Source of the DNA: Antedon bifida
Taxonomy: Eukaryota; Echinodermata; Crinoidea; Comatulida; Antedonidae
Length of the DNA stretch: 64,000 bases
Direction of reading: 5' to 3'
Assembly: GCA_963402885.1 (NCBI GenBank)
Contig: OY727103.1
Coordinates: forward strand, 10,442,085-10,506,084
In this document: positions 32,194 to 42,300 of the stretch, in pieces
How the letters are laid out: each line of letters opens with the position of its first letter
Position numbering within the stretch: position 1 is the stretch's first letter
Notes under the pieces: generated by a model
Seen by the model: the letters and a program-made list of their open reading frames with translations, nothing else
The model's database searches: none
What the model was told of the DNA's origin: nothing
Made by a program: the position numbers and the translations under genes

Positions 32194-32617
32194 GGAACAT
32201 ATCTCCATCCAGCTGCCCGTTATTTGACATGACATAGTGACCTTGATGGTACACATCTAAGCGTTGAGGATTGGCATACCAGATGCCGACAACTATTTTC
32301 TGATCTGGAGCTGTGTTCAGGAAATGAAGTCATAACGTTTGAGGATTCTCATATACATCTCATAAGTCTCTCCAATTGCAACGATAGACATAAATGTGCT
32401 GATGCGCTCTTGACATGTGTACCCATGACACCAGCCGTGATCTTGTGGTCCATTGATCAAATCAACATAACCGTTAGACCCAATGACGATTGGTGAAGAC
32501 GTCGTAATTCTGTGTCAGGATCAAGACTTTCAATAATCAACATAGCGTAATCATAGTCATAGCATTCAAAAGCCTGCCAAGATTCATGCCATATGCAGTC
32601 TTCTGTACCAATGATAC
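32194..32617 (-). pseudogene. PKHD1L1-like: Exon E8, 5' half, copy 2A
   Basis: The acceptor CTTTTCATTAAG precedes GIIGTEDCIWHESWQAFECY and DYDYAMLIIESLDPDT. After a one-base loss the homology continues as SPIVIGSNGYVDLINGPQDH, GWCHGYTCQERISTFMSIVA and IGETYEMYM. After another break it reads KIVVGIWYANPQRLDVYHQG and NNGQLDGDMF. This is the most conserved stretch of fibrocystin-L in the window (ESLDPDT, NGYVDLINGPQDHGWC.GYTCQ.R.S, QRLDVY). The exon is cut at about 32194 by a non-LTR fragment. Confidence 0.87.
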
Positions 32618-32830
32618 CTTAATGAAAAGAGCAGATTATATAAAAGATCACAGCTACAACACAGTGATTCTCCTACTTCTCAAAAAAGGGATGCCACAAT
32701 AAAATTGCGTGCCCAGTCTCGGTGAATGGACTGGTCTTGTTTCAAGAGTGCAACTTTAATAGGAGGAAAGATTTAGGAAAGAATCACAGTTTACAAAAGC
32801 TAAAATTCAACATTAAAGCAGACAACCAAC

Positions 32831-32920
32831 CTTTATGTGGACATTTTTCATCATAAGGAATTTTAAGTCCACGTCTCGGATCTCTATCCCACTCGTATGG
32901 AGAATCAGGAATAACATAAC
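32831..32920 (-). pseudogene. PKHD1L1-like: Exon E7 of copy 2A, 3' part
   Basis: Reads VIPDSPYEWDRDPRRGLKIP then YDEKCPHKG up to a GTTGGT donor. The exon's first half (the NPSECVEMDCD part) is replaced upstream of about 32920 by unrelated sequence. This version shows the true 3' end of E7 (..EKCPHKG, as in the family's EKAPHKG), which the B copies have lost. Confidence 0.8.
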
Positions 32921-33190
32921 TTTTAACTTTTAAATGTAAATAGGTTGGGTAATCATCAGGAATAGTCCTGAACAGGGAGATGAGCGCCCCTGCCCACCGA
33001 TGAGTTTCGGGATCCCTTTCACCCGGAGGGAGAGTACCCGTCAGGGTCCCTACCAAGGGTTACAGGTCCCAGGTTTTTAGTTGTTTTTAAAATTAATTAG
33101 TGTTCCATGACCTTCTCATCAAAATTAACGTCTCTCATAAAATTAAGAAAAGTTGTGCTATGTCAACATAATGTCAATGACGGCGAAATG
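32921..33190. other. Unassigned segment between E7 and Gypsy, unit 2
   Basis: Replaces the 5' half of E7. It is moderately GC-rich (about 32960-33070 has CACCCGGAGGGAGAGTAC), which differs from the AT-rich surroundings. No coding homology was recognised. It may be the 5' flank or leader of the Gypsy element, or part of another repeat. Absent from unit 1. Confidence 0.3.
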
Positions 33191-33238
33191 TCCCCAATAT
33201 TGGGGATAGCTATGGAAACAAGTAAGTAAGTAAGTAAC

Positions 33239-33785
33239 TTGTGTTTCAAGGCAAAAGAAATTACTACAGAGGAGAAGAAACAAGCAACACTGTTAACAGT
33301 TATTGGCCCATCATCTTATAAGCTTTTACGAAATTTGGTTACACCAGAAAAACCCAAGGATAAAACATTCGATGAGCTGGTAACAGCTATGAATGGGCAT
33401 CACAGTCCAGTGCCTAGTGAAATTGTACAGCGATACAAATTCAACTCACACTTTCGACGTGATAATGAAACAGTGCCTGAATTTATGGCATCGCTTCGAT
33501 CGATGGCAGAATTCTGTAACTTTGGAGCCTCGCTCAATACAATGTTACGAGATCGTCTAGTTTTTGGCGTCCGTAATCACGGAATTTGGTCTTTTGGCAG
33601 AAAAAGCACTGACACTGTGGAAAGAATAACCATTTGCCAGACAAATGTTATTTTAAGTAAACAACTTGCCATTATTGTAGCAAGGTAGGACACATTCAAT
33701 CTGTTTGTCTTAGCAAAAAGAAGGGGAAGCCCCAAACAGTTAAAAATGTTGTGGCAGATGAGCCAAGCGATGAACCAAGCAACAT
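33239..33785 (+). pseudogene. Gypsy gag with zinc knuckle, unit 2
   Basis: As unit 1 (arginine to histidine in NSHFRRD). The same frame changes separate the capsid part from the CHYCSKVGHIQSVC knuckle. Confidence 0.78.
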
Positions 33786-33799
33786 AGCTACAGAAATGT

Positions 33800-34954
33800 A
33801 TGAAGAATTATTTGGAACAAAGACCACGTCTAGTTCTCCACCTCATCATCAAAGTTAAGATACTGTTAGATGGTTTGGATACTGAAATGGAAATTGACAC
33901 AGGAGCCTCGGTATCAATAATGTCGCAGACGAAATTTAGGCAATTATGGCCTGAAAGAAAACTTGAACCATCGTCAGTTAAGCTACGTACGTACACTGGA
34001 CAAATAATGGATGTTTTGGGTAAAATTAATGCTGAAGTTACATACCAGAGTACTACTACAATATTACCGTTAACGATTGTGCGAACAAATGGACCTACCC
34101 TAATTGGTCGAGACTGGCTTCAGTTTATAAAGTTGGACTGGCAACAAATCAAGGTAATAAACCAATTAGATTTAAGTTCACTGCTTGGTAAATACCAAGA
34201 AATATTTAAAGATGAACTAGGTACCCTTAAGGGTACTGAAGCAAAAATGTATGTTGATAAAGAGACAATGCTAAAATTTTGCAAAGCCAGAAATGTTCCG
34301 TATGCTTTGCGACAGAAAGTAGATGACGAACTTGATCGCTTACAACGAGAAGGCATTATTGAACCTATACAGTTTTCAGACTGGGCTGCACCAATAGTTC
34401 CGGTACTTAAGGCAGATAAATCTACCATTAGGATCTGTGGTGACTACAAAATTACTGTAAATAAAGCAGCCAAAGTTGATCAATATCCTTTGCCCTGAAG
34501 AAAAATTTACTAAATTGGACATGTCACAAGCGTACCAACAATTACTCTTGGATAAAGATTCTCGAAAATATGTTGTAATCAACACTCAAAAGGGACTTTA
34601 CAATATACACGGTTGCCGTTTGGAGTCTCTTCAGCACCAGCGATTTTCCAGCGTGTCATGGAAGGACTATTACAAGGAATTAAAGGTGTTACAGTATACC
34701 TGGACGATATATTAATTACAGGAAAAAATGACTTTGAGCATTTCGAAACTCTTGAAACCGTCCTAAAGCGACTGGCAGATGCTGGACTTCGTCTAAAAAA
34801 GAGTAAGTGTGTTTTTATGGTTAAATCTGTTGGTTATTTGGGACACCTGATCGACAAAGAGGGATTGCATCCCACAAACGCCAAAGTGAGAGCAATTAAA
34901 GATGCTCCAGCGTCTCAAAACTTGACAGAACCGAGAGCTTATTTGGGATTATAA
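33800..34954 (+). pseudogene. Gypsy protease and reverse transcriptase, unit 2
   Basis: DTGA protease motif, RT pieces in three frames, YLDDILITG catalytic site, and GYLGHLIDKEGLHPTNAKV followed without interruption by DAPASQNLTEPRAYLGL. This uninterrupted joint (34901-34905) is the empty site for the transposon in unit 1. A TGA follows PLP at 34496, where unit 1 has CGA. Confidence 0.83.
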
Positions 34955-35001
34955 TCTTATTATGAAGTTTTTACCAAACTTATCCAACACACTTAATTGC
35001 T

Positions 35002-35655
35002 TTGTTATATGCCTTACTTCGTAAGGATAAAGCTTGGAACTGGACAAATTTAGAACAATCTACTTTTGATAAATCAAAGGAATTGCTACTTTCCTGCAGA
35101 GTACTTGCACATTATGATCCAAAAAAGGAAATAATATTATCGTGTGATGCATCTCAATATGAAAGTGGGGCTGTGTTAGCACATCGACAAAGTGACGGTA
35201 CAGAAAGACCAATCGCATTTGCATCTAGAACACTTGCAGAAGCGGAAAAAAAGTATTCGCAAATTGAGAAAGAAGGTTTGGCATGCGTTTTCGTAGTAAC
35301 GCGATTTCAGTCTTACATTTATGGTAGACATTTCACATTGGTAACAGACCATAAGCCATTGCTGGGTCTTAATGAGGACAGACTTGTGCCTAGCCAAGCA
35401 TCAGCTAGAATCCAACGTTGGGTACTGAAATTAGGTACATACAAATATACATTAAGATTCAAACTGACAAAGTCCCATGCCAATGCGGATGCCTTAAGCA
35501 GATTACCATTGCCAGGAAAACCAGAATCAATTCCACAACCTGCCGAAACTGTTCTATTGATGGAGTCAATGAACCAATCTCCAGTTTCCACAGCAGATAT
35601 TAAAGGTTGGACGGTTAAAGATCCAACACTTTTTCGAGTTCTTTACTACATTTAA
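35002..35655 (+). pseudogene. Gypsy RNase H, unit 2
   Basis: ILSCDASQYESGAVLAH, FASRTLAEAEKKYSQIEKEG and VTDHKPLLGLNED. The glycine of the usual DAS.YG.GAVL motif is glutamate here. It ends at a TAA (35653-35655) not present in unit 1. Confidence 0.82.
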
Positions 35656-35745
35656 AAGGGTTGGCCCAATACTAATCCAAAAATTGAAAACTTGCAACCA
35701 TATTGGATCTGACAAAGAGAACTCTCTACACAAGATGGATGTACT

Positions 35746-37063
35746 TTGTGGGGAAATAGAATTGTTGTTCCACAGCCTGGTAGAAAACAGTTGCTACAAG
35801 CACTACATGACGGTCATACTGGAATTGTCAGAATGAAAAGTTTTGCTCGGGATTCGTTATGGTGGCCTAATATGGACAAAGACATATCAAAGCAGTGCGA
35901 TACATGCCAATCCAATCAAACTTTACCACCTAAAGCACCATTGCACCCATGGAATTGGCCAAATAGACCATGGTCACGATTACATATCGACTATGCTGGA
36001 CCATTTATTGGAAAAATGTTTTTAATACGATGCATACTCAAAATGGCTTGAGGTAATTCCGGTAAATTCCTCAACGACAAATACCACAGTGGATAAGCTC
36101 AGGCTTATATTTGCATCGCATGGATTGCCAGATAAAATAGTATCCGACAATGGAACATGTTTCACCAGTGATGAATTTCATACAATCGTAAAGCCAAATG
36201 GAATAATACATTCTTTAACAGCCCCATATAACCCATCATCGAATGGTCTTGCGGAACGTGCTGTACGCACATTTAAAGAAACAATGAAACGTATGAAAGA
36301 TGGATATATCGAAACAAAAGTCGCAAGATTCTTATGTTGTAATTTGTATGTTCTTGTTATCAGTTTCTTGTTTTTAGGACCCAAGTGGAAATAAGTTTTT
36401 AACTTTTCTTGGCATTCCTTGTAATCAAGGCCTGTTTTTTCCGTGCAATTGTTTTTCTATTTTCTATTTATTATATTTTATTGTTTTTTAACCTTGATTA
36501 CCAAATAAAGTTTTAAAAAAAAACAATTCAAGATTCCTATTTAAATATAGAAATACACCTCATAGCACAACTGGCAAAACACCAGCAGAATTACTGAATG
36601 GCCGAAAATTGAAAACGCATTTTGATCTTTTACACCCTTATCAAGCAGATCGTGTTATCACTCAACTTGAAAAACAGAAATTAGCCCATGATCGTCATGC
36701 AAAGAACGCACTTTTGTAGAAGGAGAGTAGGTGTATATAAAGAACTTTAGAGGACAAAATCTGAAATGGTTACCCGGAACAATAATATTAAAATCCGGTC
36801 GCATCTCATTCAAGATAAAACTAGAAGATGGACGAGTTTGTCGTCGTCATGCCGACCATATCAGGAAGCGTTATAGGCCTGTTCAAACTCAGGATAAACA
36901 GCTTACAAACAAAGATGATCCTCCACACCTCCAATGCTCATTAATCCAAATCTTAACAGTGGAAACATCACAATCGACTGTCGAAGCACAGTCTATTACT
37001 GCTCAGCGAAGAGTATACCTTACTCGCGATAGAAAACCGCCGGAAAGATATGGACATTTTTAA
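35746..37063 (+). pseudogene. Gypsy integrase, unit 2
   Basis: HHCC domain, HIDYAGPF, then after a frame change DAYSKWLEVIPV, KIVSDNGTCF and SNGLAERAVRTFKETMKRM. It is interrupted by the 197-bp insert (36332-36528). After it come TTGKTPAELLNG and an open C-terminal stretch (36731-37063) with WLPGTI, a chromo-like or basic tail and RDRKPPERYGHF at the stop. Confidence 0.82.
36332..36528 (+). mobile_element. Poly(A)-tailed retro-insert within integrase, unit 2
   Basis: 197 bp flanked by the direct repeat CAAGATTC (36324-36331 and 36529-36536), a target-site duplication. It ends AATAAAG, then an A-run. An internal inverted pair (TGTAATCAAGG near 36420 and CCTTGATTACC near 36491) could form a hairpin. 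Probably a short 3' end of a non-LTR element or another retrotransposed transcript; source not recognised. Confidence 0.75.
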
Positions 37064-37253
37064 TAACTGAAATATAGAAACTTTTATGGACATTATTACT
37101 GGACAATTTAAAATGTTGATCTTATATTTTACTTTATACAGTGCATTATACCATATACATTTAAAGTGTTATTAAACCATAACTTAGTACAGTGCTGGTT
37201 TGATTCAATTATAAATAAATAGCTTAGAATTGTTTATAATAGAAGGGAGGGAA

Positions 37254-37561
37254 TGTAATGTATTGAACTTGATTAATATTACTTGCTACCAATTATTTAT
37301 ACTTCCTTCACCTGTTACCATATATATTACGTTAACCCACTTCTATATAACCCTGGCTACTTAATGGTCACTAATGGCTAAAGTAGACCCCTCTGCTGAG
37401 ACCACTAAACATTCCACCTTGACAGATTAATTACCCATTACCGATATTGTTATTATATATAGTAGATGTAGAATAAAGAATAAACACTTCAGTGCTAGCT
37501 TTCAACTATAACAGAACTTGTCTCTCTCTCACTTATTTGTATTGTAAATCGGTACATTACA
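37254..37561 (+). repeat. 3' LTR of the Gypsy element, unit 2
   Basis: 308 bp beginning TGTAATGTA and ending TACATTACA, perfect 9-bp inverted ends with the TG...CA rule. A purine-rich tract precedes it. It contains a TATATATAG stretch and overlapping AATAAAG/AATAAAC signals. The host flank starts AAAAGTATTG. No partner LTR is in the window. Confidence 0.85.
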
Positions 37562-37701
37562 AAAAGTATTGTAGGTAAGTGTACTAGGTTGATGAAAATA
37601 ATGCAACTAGCAAGTAAGGATACACAATGATTTACATTTACGTAACTTGGATAAATGCAAGTGGTCCGTAGATATATAGGATAAATACTATTAGTACTTA
37701 C

Positions 37702-37869
37702 CCTAAATTAGGTATATGTATGTAAACCCTGTTCTTGTCTCTGACTGTTACCTTCTTTGTACAGTACCTACAGCGGACATTGGGTGGATACCATCATAAT
37801 TTGATGGATTGGTCATAGTAGCGTAATGATCTTTCTTACACGCAGTATCAAAATGAGCGAATGTGACAT
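37702..37869 (-). pseudogene. PKHD1L1-like: Exon E5 of copy 2A (one-base frame break)
   Basis: Starts in phase 1 after an ATCAATAG acceptor and reads VTFAHFDTACKKDHYATMTN then PSNYDGIHPMSAVG. After a one-base frame change it reads VTVRDKNRVYIHIPNLG up to a GTAAGT donor. Fibrocystin-L has the same order: ITNP..DD..HP, then a strand ending IHRP, then KVNPSDC in the next exon. Copy 1A (11145-11312) has the same break but aspartate instead of tyrosine in PSNDDG. In copy 1B only the IHIPNLG end remains (16895-16955). Confidence 0.82.
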
Positions 37870-38188
37870 CTATTGATAAGAAAGAGCAAAATACCTTTAT
37901 TTGTAAATGAATAAGTATGTTGAAATATATTCATTTGGTAAGTTTCACCAAAAATGTATTCCGATATTAAAGACATATTTTATGATAAAACAGTACTAAG
38001 GGACAACCTCAACATTACAGTGGTGATAACTTGGATACAATGGCAATTTTATGTTATCCAAATAAGCATTCAGCTTCATGTGTAAACAGTATGAGTATGC
38101 GTTTCCTGCAATAGAACTCAACTGGTTTGTCCAAGTAAGGACTAGGTTTGTCCAAGTAAGGACCAGATTATGTCATGCTTTTACATAC

Positions 38189-38363
38189 CTTGCAATCTTG
38201 TGCTTCCAGCAATAGCTGGGTAATTATGTATACCATGAAATGGAAAAAATGGAGCACCATTATCACCAGACATGAAATTTGCCCTCACGTATCCAGCATT
38301 TCCATTGTCTGGACCACAAGGTGCACACTGTTTTGCACTTTGACCTGCATTCTCCGGTTGATT
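38189..38363 (-). pseudogene. PKHD1L1-like: Exon E4 of copy 2A (open frame)
   Basis: The acceptor AAATATTTCAG and donor GTATGT flank a fully open 175-bp exon. It starts NQPENAGQSAKQCAPCGPDN, passes RANFMSGDNGAPFFPFHG and ends HNYPAIAGSTRLQ. This corresponds to the fibrocystin-L segment with AP...P..GI.SY.AI.G. The exon ends in phase 1, which fits E5. The copy at 11636-11810 is equivalent. Copy 1B (17101-17264) has internal losses, copy 2B keeps only 46521-46635, and copy 3 starts at 63963. Confidence 0.8.
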
Positions 38364-38833
38364 CTGAAATATTTACATGAAAATGTTAATGGGAAAATGT
38401 AATATTTTAATCAGAATTTATAAATTACGTGACTGATTACACAATGGAATGGCATTATCAGTACACGTTAAGAAAAAGAAGGTAGAAGAGTAAGAAAGTC
38501 CTTTGACAAATTTCCTTATGAAAGTCAAGTATGCATATATAATATCTATACATTGATTTTATTTGACAGAATGCAAAATATAGTTCCCCAAACTGACAAA
38601 ATAATAACATTTGAAAAACAGAAATAAAATCTTTTAAAATGAATAATAAAAATGTTCATATTTATTGAAAATGTTTATATCTTTTTTGGGTTTCCCACTT
38701 TTATTTCATCGTCATTAACATTGTTCCATTCATTATGATTTTTACATTTATACATTATCTAATCTAATTCATCATAATTGCTTAATTACAGTATCCGGTT
38801 TGTAACATGCTACAAATGTTTATATTCTTATAT

Positions 38834-38959
38834 CGCAATCAAAGAACAGGCTTGTACCAATTATAAACGATGACTACATTCTCACACATACTTATCAACA
38901 GCTTCATGACTAAGAGAAGATGGCCCAATGACAAATGGCATCACCCCGATGTTGTTGTC
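38834..38959 (-). pseudogene. PKHD1L1-like: Exon E3 remnant of copy 2A
   Basis: Reads DNNIGVMPFVIGPSSLSHEA then VDKYV, a stop, and a frame-shifted FIIGTSLFFDCD. E2 is missing upstream; a short AT-rich joint and the E1 donor follow directly. The 3' end has lost the DELQ donor segment. The equivalent in copy 1A is 12281-12406, with the same state. Confidence 0.75.
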
Positions 38960-41900
38960 TAAAATCTAAAATGTAAGTTACTATATAAGGAAAAGAGAAG
39001 TATTTTGGTATTGCTTACCTGCTCCAACTGTGTGGTGAATTACATTATCCTGAATTGCATCCCGATAGCAGGACTGAAGCCATTATGAAATGTATATTCA
39101 CGTACAAACGATGGACTTTCTACAGTAACTTCTCCAATATCCAACTGAATAATGTGGCTCATAAAAATCTGAAACAAATAAATAAGTGTCACTATCGAAT
39201 GAATAAGTGCCAGACAAAAACCTCAGGGAAAAAAAAGTTACAATTACAGAACTAACACTTTCCAATGTAAGAATGTTCCTTTATAGAAGTATTTTAACAC
39301 AACCTGTGTTATTATAATGTATTATTCTGGTCCTCAAGCTTTACTGGAAACTGAGGAAATTCGGATTAGGCCCTCCACGGACCCTCGACAGCCAGCAGTG
39401 CAGCGCCTACCAGATCAGCACACCGGGAGACAATCCCCTACTTTTTTCAAACAGTGTACCACGTTCTTTAATGTGCACTGTTAAGTACACAGGACCAACG
39501 GCTTTACATCTCATCCGAAGAATAAGGCAATGAGAGTAAAGCATCCTGCCTAAGGAACCATGGTGGTCTATTTATAATTATTTTCTCTCAATCTAATAAC
39601 AATCATTGCCATGATTCAATAAATTGTTTATTAATTAAAAATATAAAAATCATCACCATTAATGACCAGAAATAATGAGTGATAGAGCTGATAATGTTAG
39701 TTTTCCCAACGATTATATAATCTTAAGTTTCCAAAGAAGGAAAGAAGGCAAATAAAGAGAATGCTAGAAGTTTGGACTGGCAAACAGTTTAGTGTACACA
39801 TAAACAGTAGTTACTGGCACTGTATACTTCAACACAAAGAATAAATATTCTAAATATTTATTTCTTATGCTTAATACTTACAATAGTTGATTAGATCCAC
39901 TGCTAGCATTCTTCTTACTTAGATTCATTCGCATAGTCTGACATTTTAACTTAAGGTACCTTCTCAGGCAGTGCCATGTTCTCTATTTTAGAAAATTGTG
40001 CTCTACAAAGAAACACAAATATTTAATATAACTCACAATATTAAAAAAAAACTTACATACAGTACATAAACGTATACACGGTAGGTGTATGATCAAATTA
40101 TTTGACATATTGTTGCATGATGAAATCAAAATGAAAAGAACGGTTGCGTTTTTCTCCACATTTCAATCAACATGCTGTGATCGTTCTGTACCGCAAACAT
40201 ATCACTATCACGAACGCTGAACATCTTGCGACATAGCGCACTTAACAAGACTTCCCCAATCAGAGCGATTATTGTCCAAAGTGTGCATAGACTTGTTTAT
40301 TTTTGTTTTTTCATTTTCTATAATTTTGATGTGATTTTGGGTCGTCCCCTTAGTCTCTTAACTTTTCTCATTGTTTGTTTCCTCGCATAGAGCTCTTTGA
40401 GCTGGGATATCGGAGTCTAGATGAAGAAGGTGTCCACACTATGTCAACATATACTGTATATTTAACAATTACAAACTTCATTTTGTATATGAAGACAGAT
40501 TATGGCACTCCTCATCTTAGAGACTCAAAATACCTGCTTTTAAAACGGATAGATTTTAAGTAGCTACCAGAAAAGCTTTAGTGAGAAGTTTAAGGCGCTG
40601 TGGGTGCTCAAATGAAAACTGTCAATGGATGTCAAAGGTTGAAAAAGCAATGCGTTGCTCAATTTCTAAACAATGACCCTGTTGTACACACATTTGACTG
40701 GATATTTGTTTAATTAATGTACAGTATGTATGCATGTATGAACATGCTCGCCTGCATCTTAAATTGAGAGGATCTGTGTGTGTAGCATCCAATAAGAATT
40801 TAGTGAAGTTCGAGAAGCTGGGAAGAGCAACCCTGTGTTGATCTGGGCCTCCGTGGATAAATTGAACTTATTATACCTATTCATGGTAACAGTAACGTTT
40901 GTTGCTCTTAGAGTGGATACGATAGTCTACAATTGAAGATGCTTTTAAAATTGGGGTAGGGGGAAGTGTTAATAGAAGGTAGTGGGTTAAATAGAGGGAG
41001 ACCTGCATTGAAAATTTGAAATGGACTGTAATCTTCAAAAAGAAGTTGCTCTTAGATTGGATACACTAGTCTACAATTGATGGTGATTTTAGAATTATAA
41101 TGCAGTATTAAATAGAAGATGGATGGTTAATTAGAGAGAAAAACTGCATTGACAATTTGAAAATGACTTATATTATAACTAATTTAAAAATCACCAACCT
41201 TGGAATCCAGATGTTCTGCAATATCCATTGTAAAATCTTCAATTAGATTAAACTGAACATCAAATTTCTCAACAACTTTTAGTGTTGATCTGCGATTGAT
41301 ATGTGGAAAACACCCTCAATGACAGAAAACTCTGTTGAGTTAATACCTTCTAGCGTGGATGAGTTGGAATAAACAATGCTGAATTTAAAGAAGTAACCAC
41401 TTCCTGACAGATTAATGGCAAGATCAGTGAAGTTGGCCCAGCCATGGATTATATCTACAGTGTTGCATGTTGCTGACGAGCTCTGCATCAGATACTCCTG
41501 GGCATTTTCCATGGATATGAAGAATGTCCCAGATTTTGCACAATTTCACCCTGTAAAAATCATTGAATAATTCCTTTTTTTTCGTAGAATATTTGTATCA
41601 AACCTATGGTGTATTACCACAGCTTGATAGCCTATATTGGAGTTTAGAAAGAATTGTGTTAAATCTACACTGGTATCCAATATAGAGATGCAAGGTTGAA
41701 TCTCAAATAGCATCAGCCGTTATAAACGTATACTCATTGTGCTTGAGAATTGATAGATGATTTCTACTCCTGGGTCACTAGATGCCTCTTCTTCAGCTTG
41801 CTTCTCAGAATACCTGTGAACCAATTAGTTATGTTGTTTTGTAATGATATAGGCATTATGGTTATGTTCGTTACAAGCCACACATGAGAATACAATTTAA

Positions 41901-42300
41901 GACTTTGGACAAGACGATACAAGCCAGTTTACAGAAAACTCTACTTCAACTCATTACTTCTTAAATGTGACTTACATTTTATTGCCTGTACTTGGACCTC
42001 CTGTTGTATTTGTTGCTCTCACACCCCTTGTTGGGTCTTCGGCTGGGGGAGAAGGATCGGTCATTGCTAATAACCTCAACTTCAAGACTCTCGTACAAAG
42101 TACCGGTTTGTGCTGCATTAACAATTTCTGCTTGAAGGTTAACTAACTCATCATGTTCTAGGGTTGAATTGCCTGTAAGGAAGAAATATTAATTATTGTT
42201 TAGATATTAAAAGAATAGGCAATGAAATAAAATTCAACTCATTTCTAAACATATAAAACTGAAAAAAGAAGAAATCTGGATAGATTATGTGATACTTTAA

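Larger units (their letters stand above)
33191..37561 (+). mobile_element. Ty3/Gypsy-type LTR retrotransposon, unit 2
   Basis: Same insertion as unit 1, without the TTAA transposon and with a complete 3' end: integrase C-terminus to 37063, a purine tract at 37241-37253 and a 308-bp LTR. No 5' LTR or primer-binding site was found, so the 5' end is deleted. Frame breaks in gag, RT and integrase are shared with unit 1, so the element was dead before the unit duplication. Confidence 0.88.
27414..39168 (-). pseudogene. PKHD1L1-like: Fibrocystin-L-like copy 2A, most complete 3' half
   Basis: Blocks in gene order are E1 39019-39168, E3 38834-38959, E4 38189-38363, E5 37702-37869, E7 32831-32920 (truncated), E8 32194-32617 plus 31161-31406 (split by a non-LTR fragment), E9 30813-31009, E10 30404-30630, E11 29996-30343, T1 29205-29357, T2 28938-28975, T3 28833-28876, T4 28555-28587, T5 28245-28289, T6 28097-28129, and terminal exon T7 27414-27526. 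It crosses the unit 1/unit 2 boundary. A Gypsy element with a 3' LTR fills the E5-E7 intron. It is the only copy with nearly all of E8 and a full tail, but it has private frameshifts in E8 and shared ones in E9 and E11. Confidence 0.84.

Noticed and set aside
10939-37561. Envelope gene for the Gypsy element
   Set aside because: The integrase frame ends at 37063, about 190 bp before the LTR, leaving no room for an envelope.
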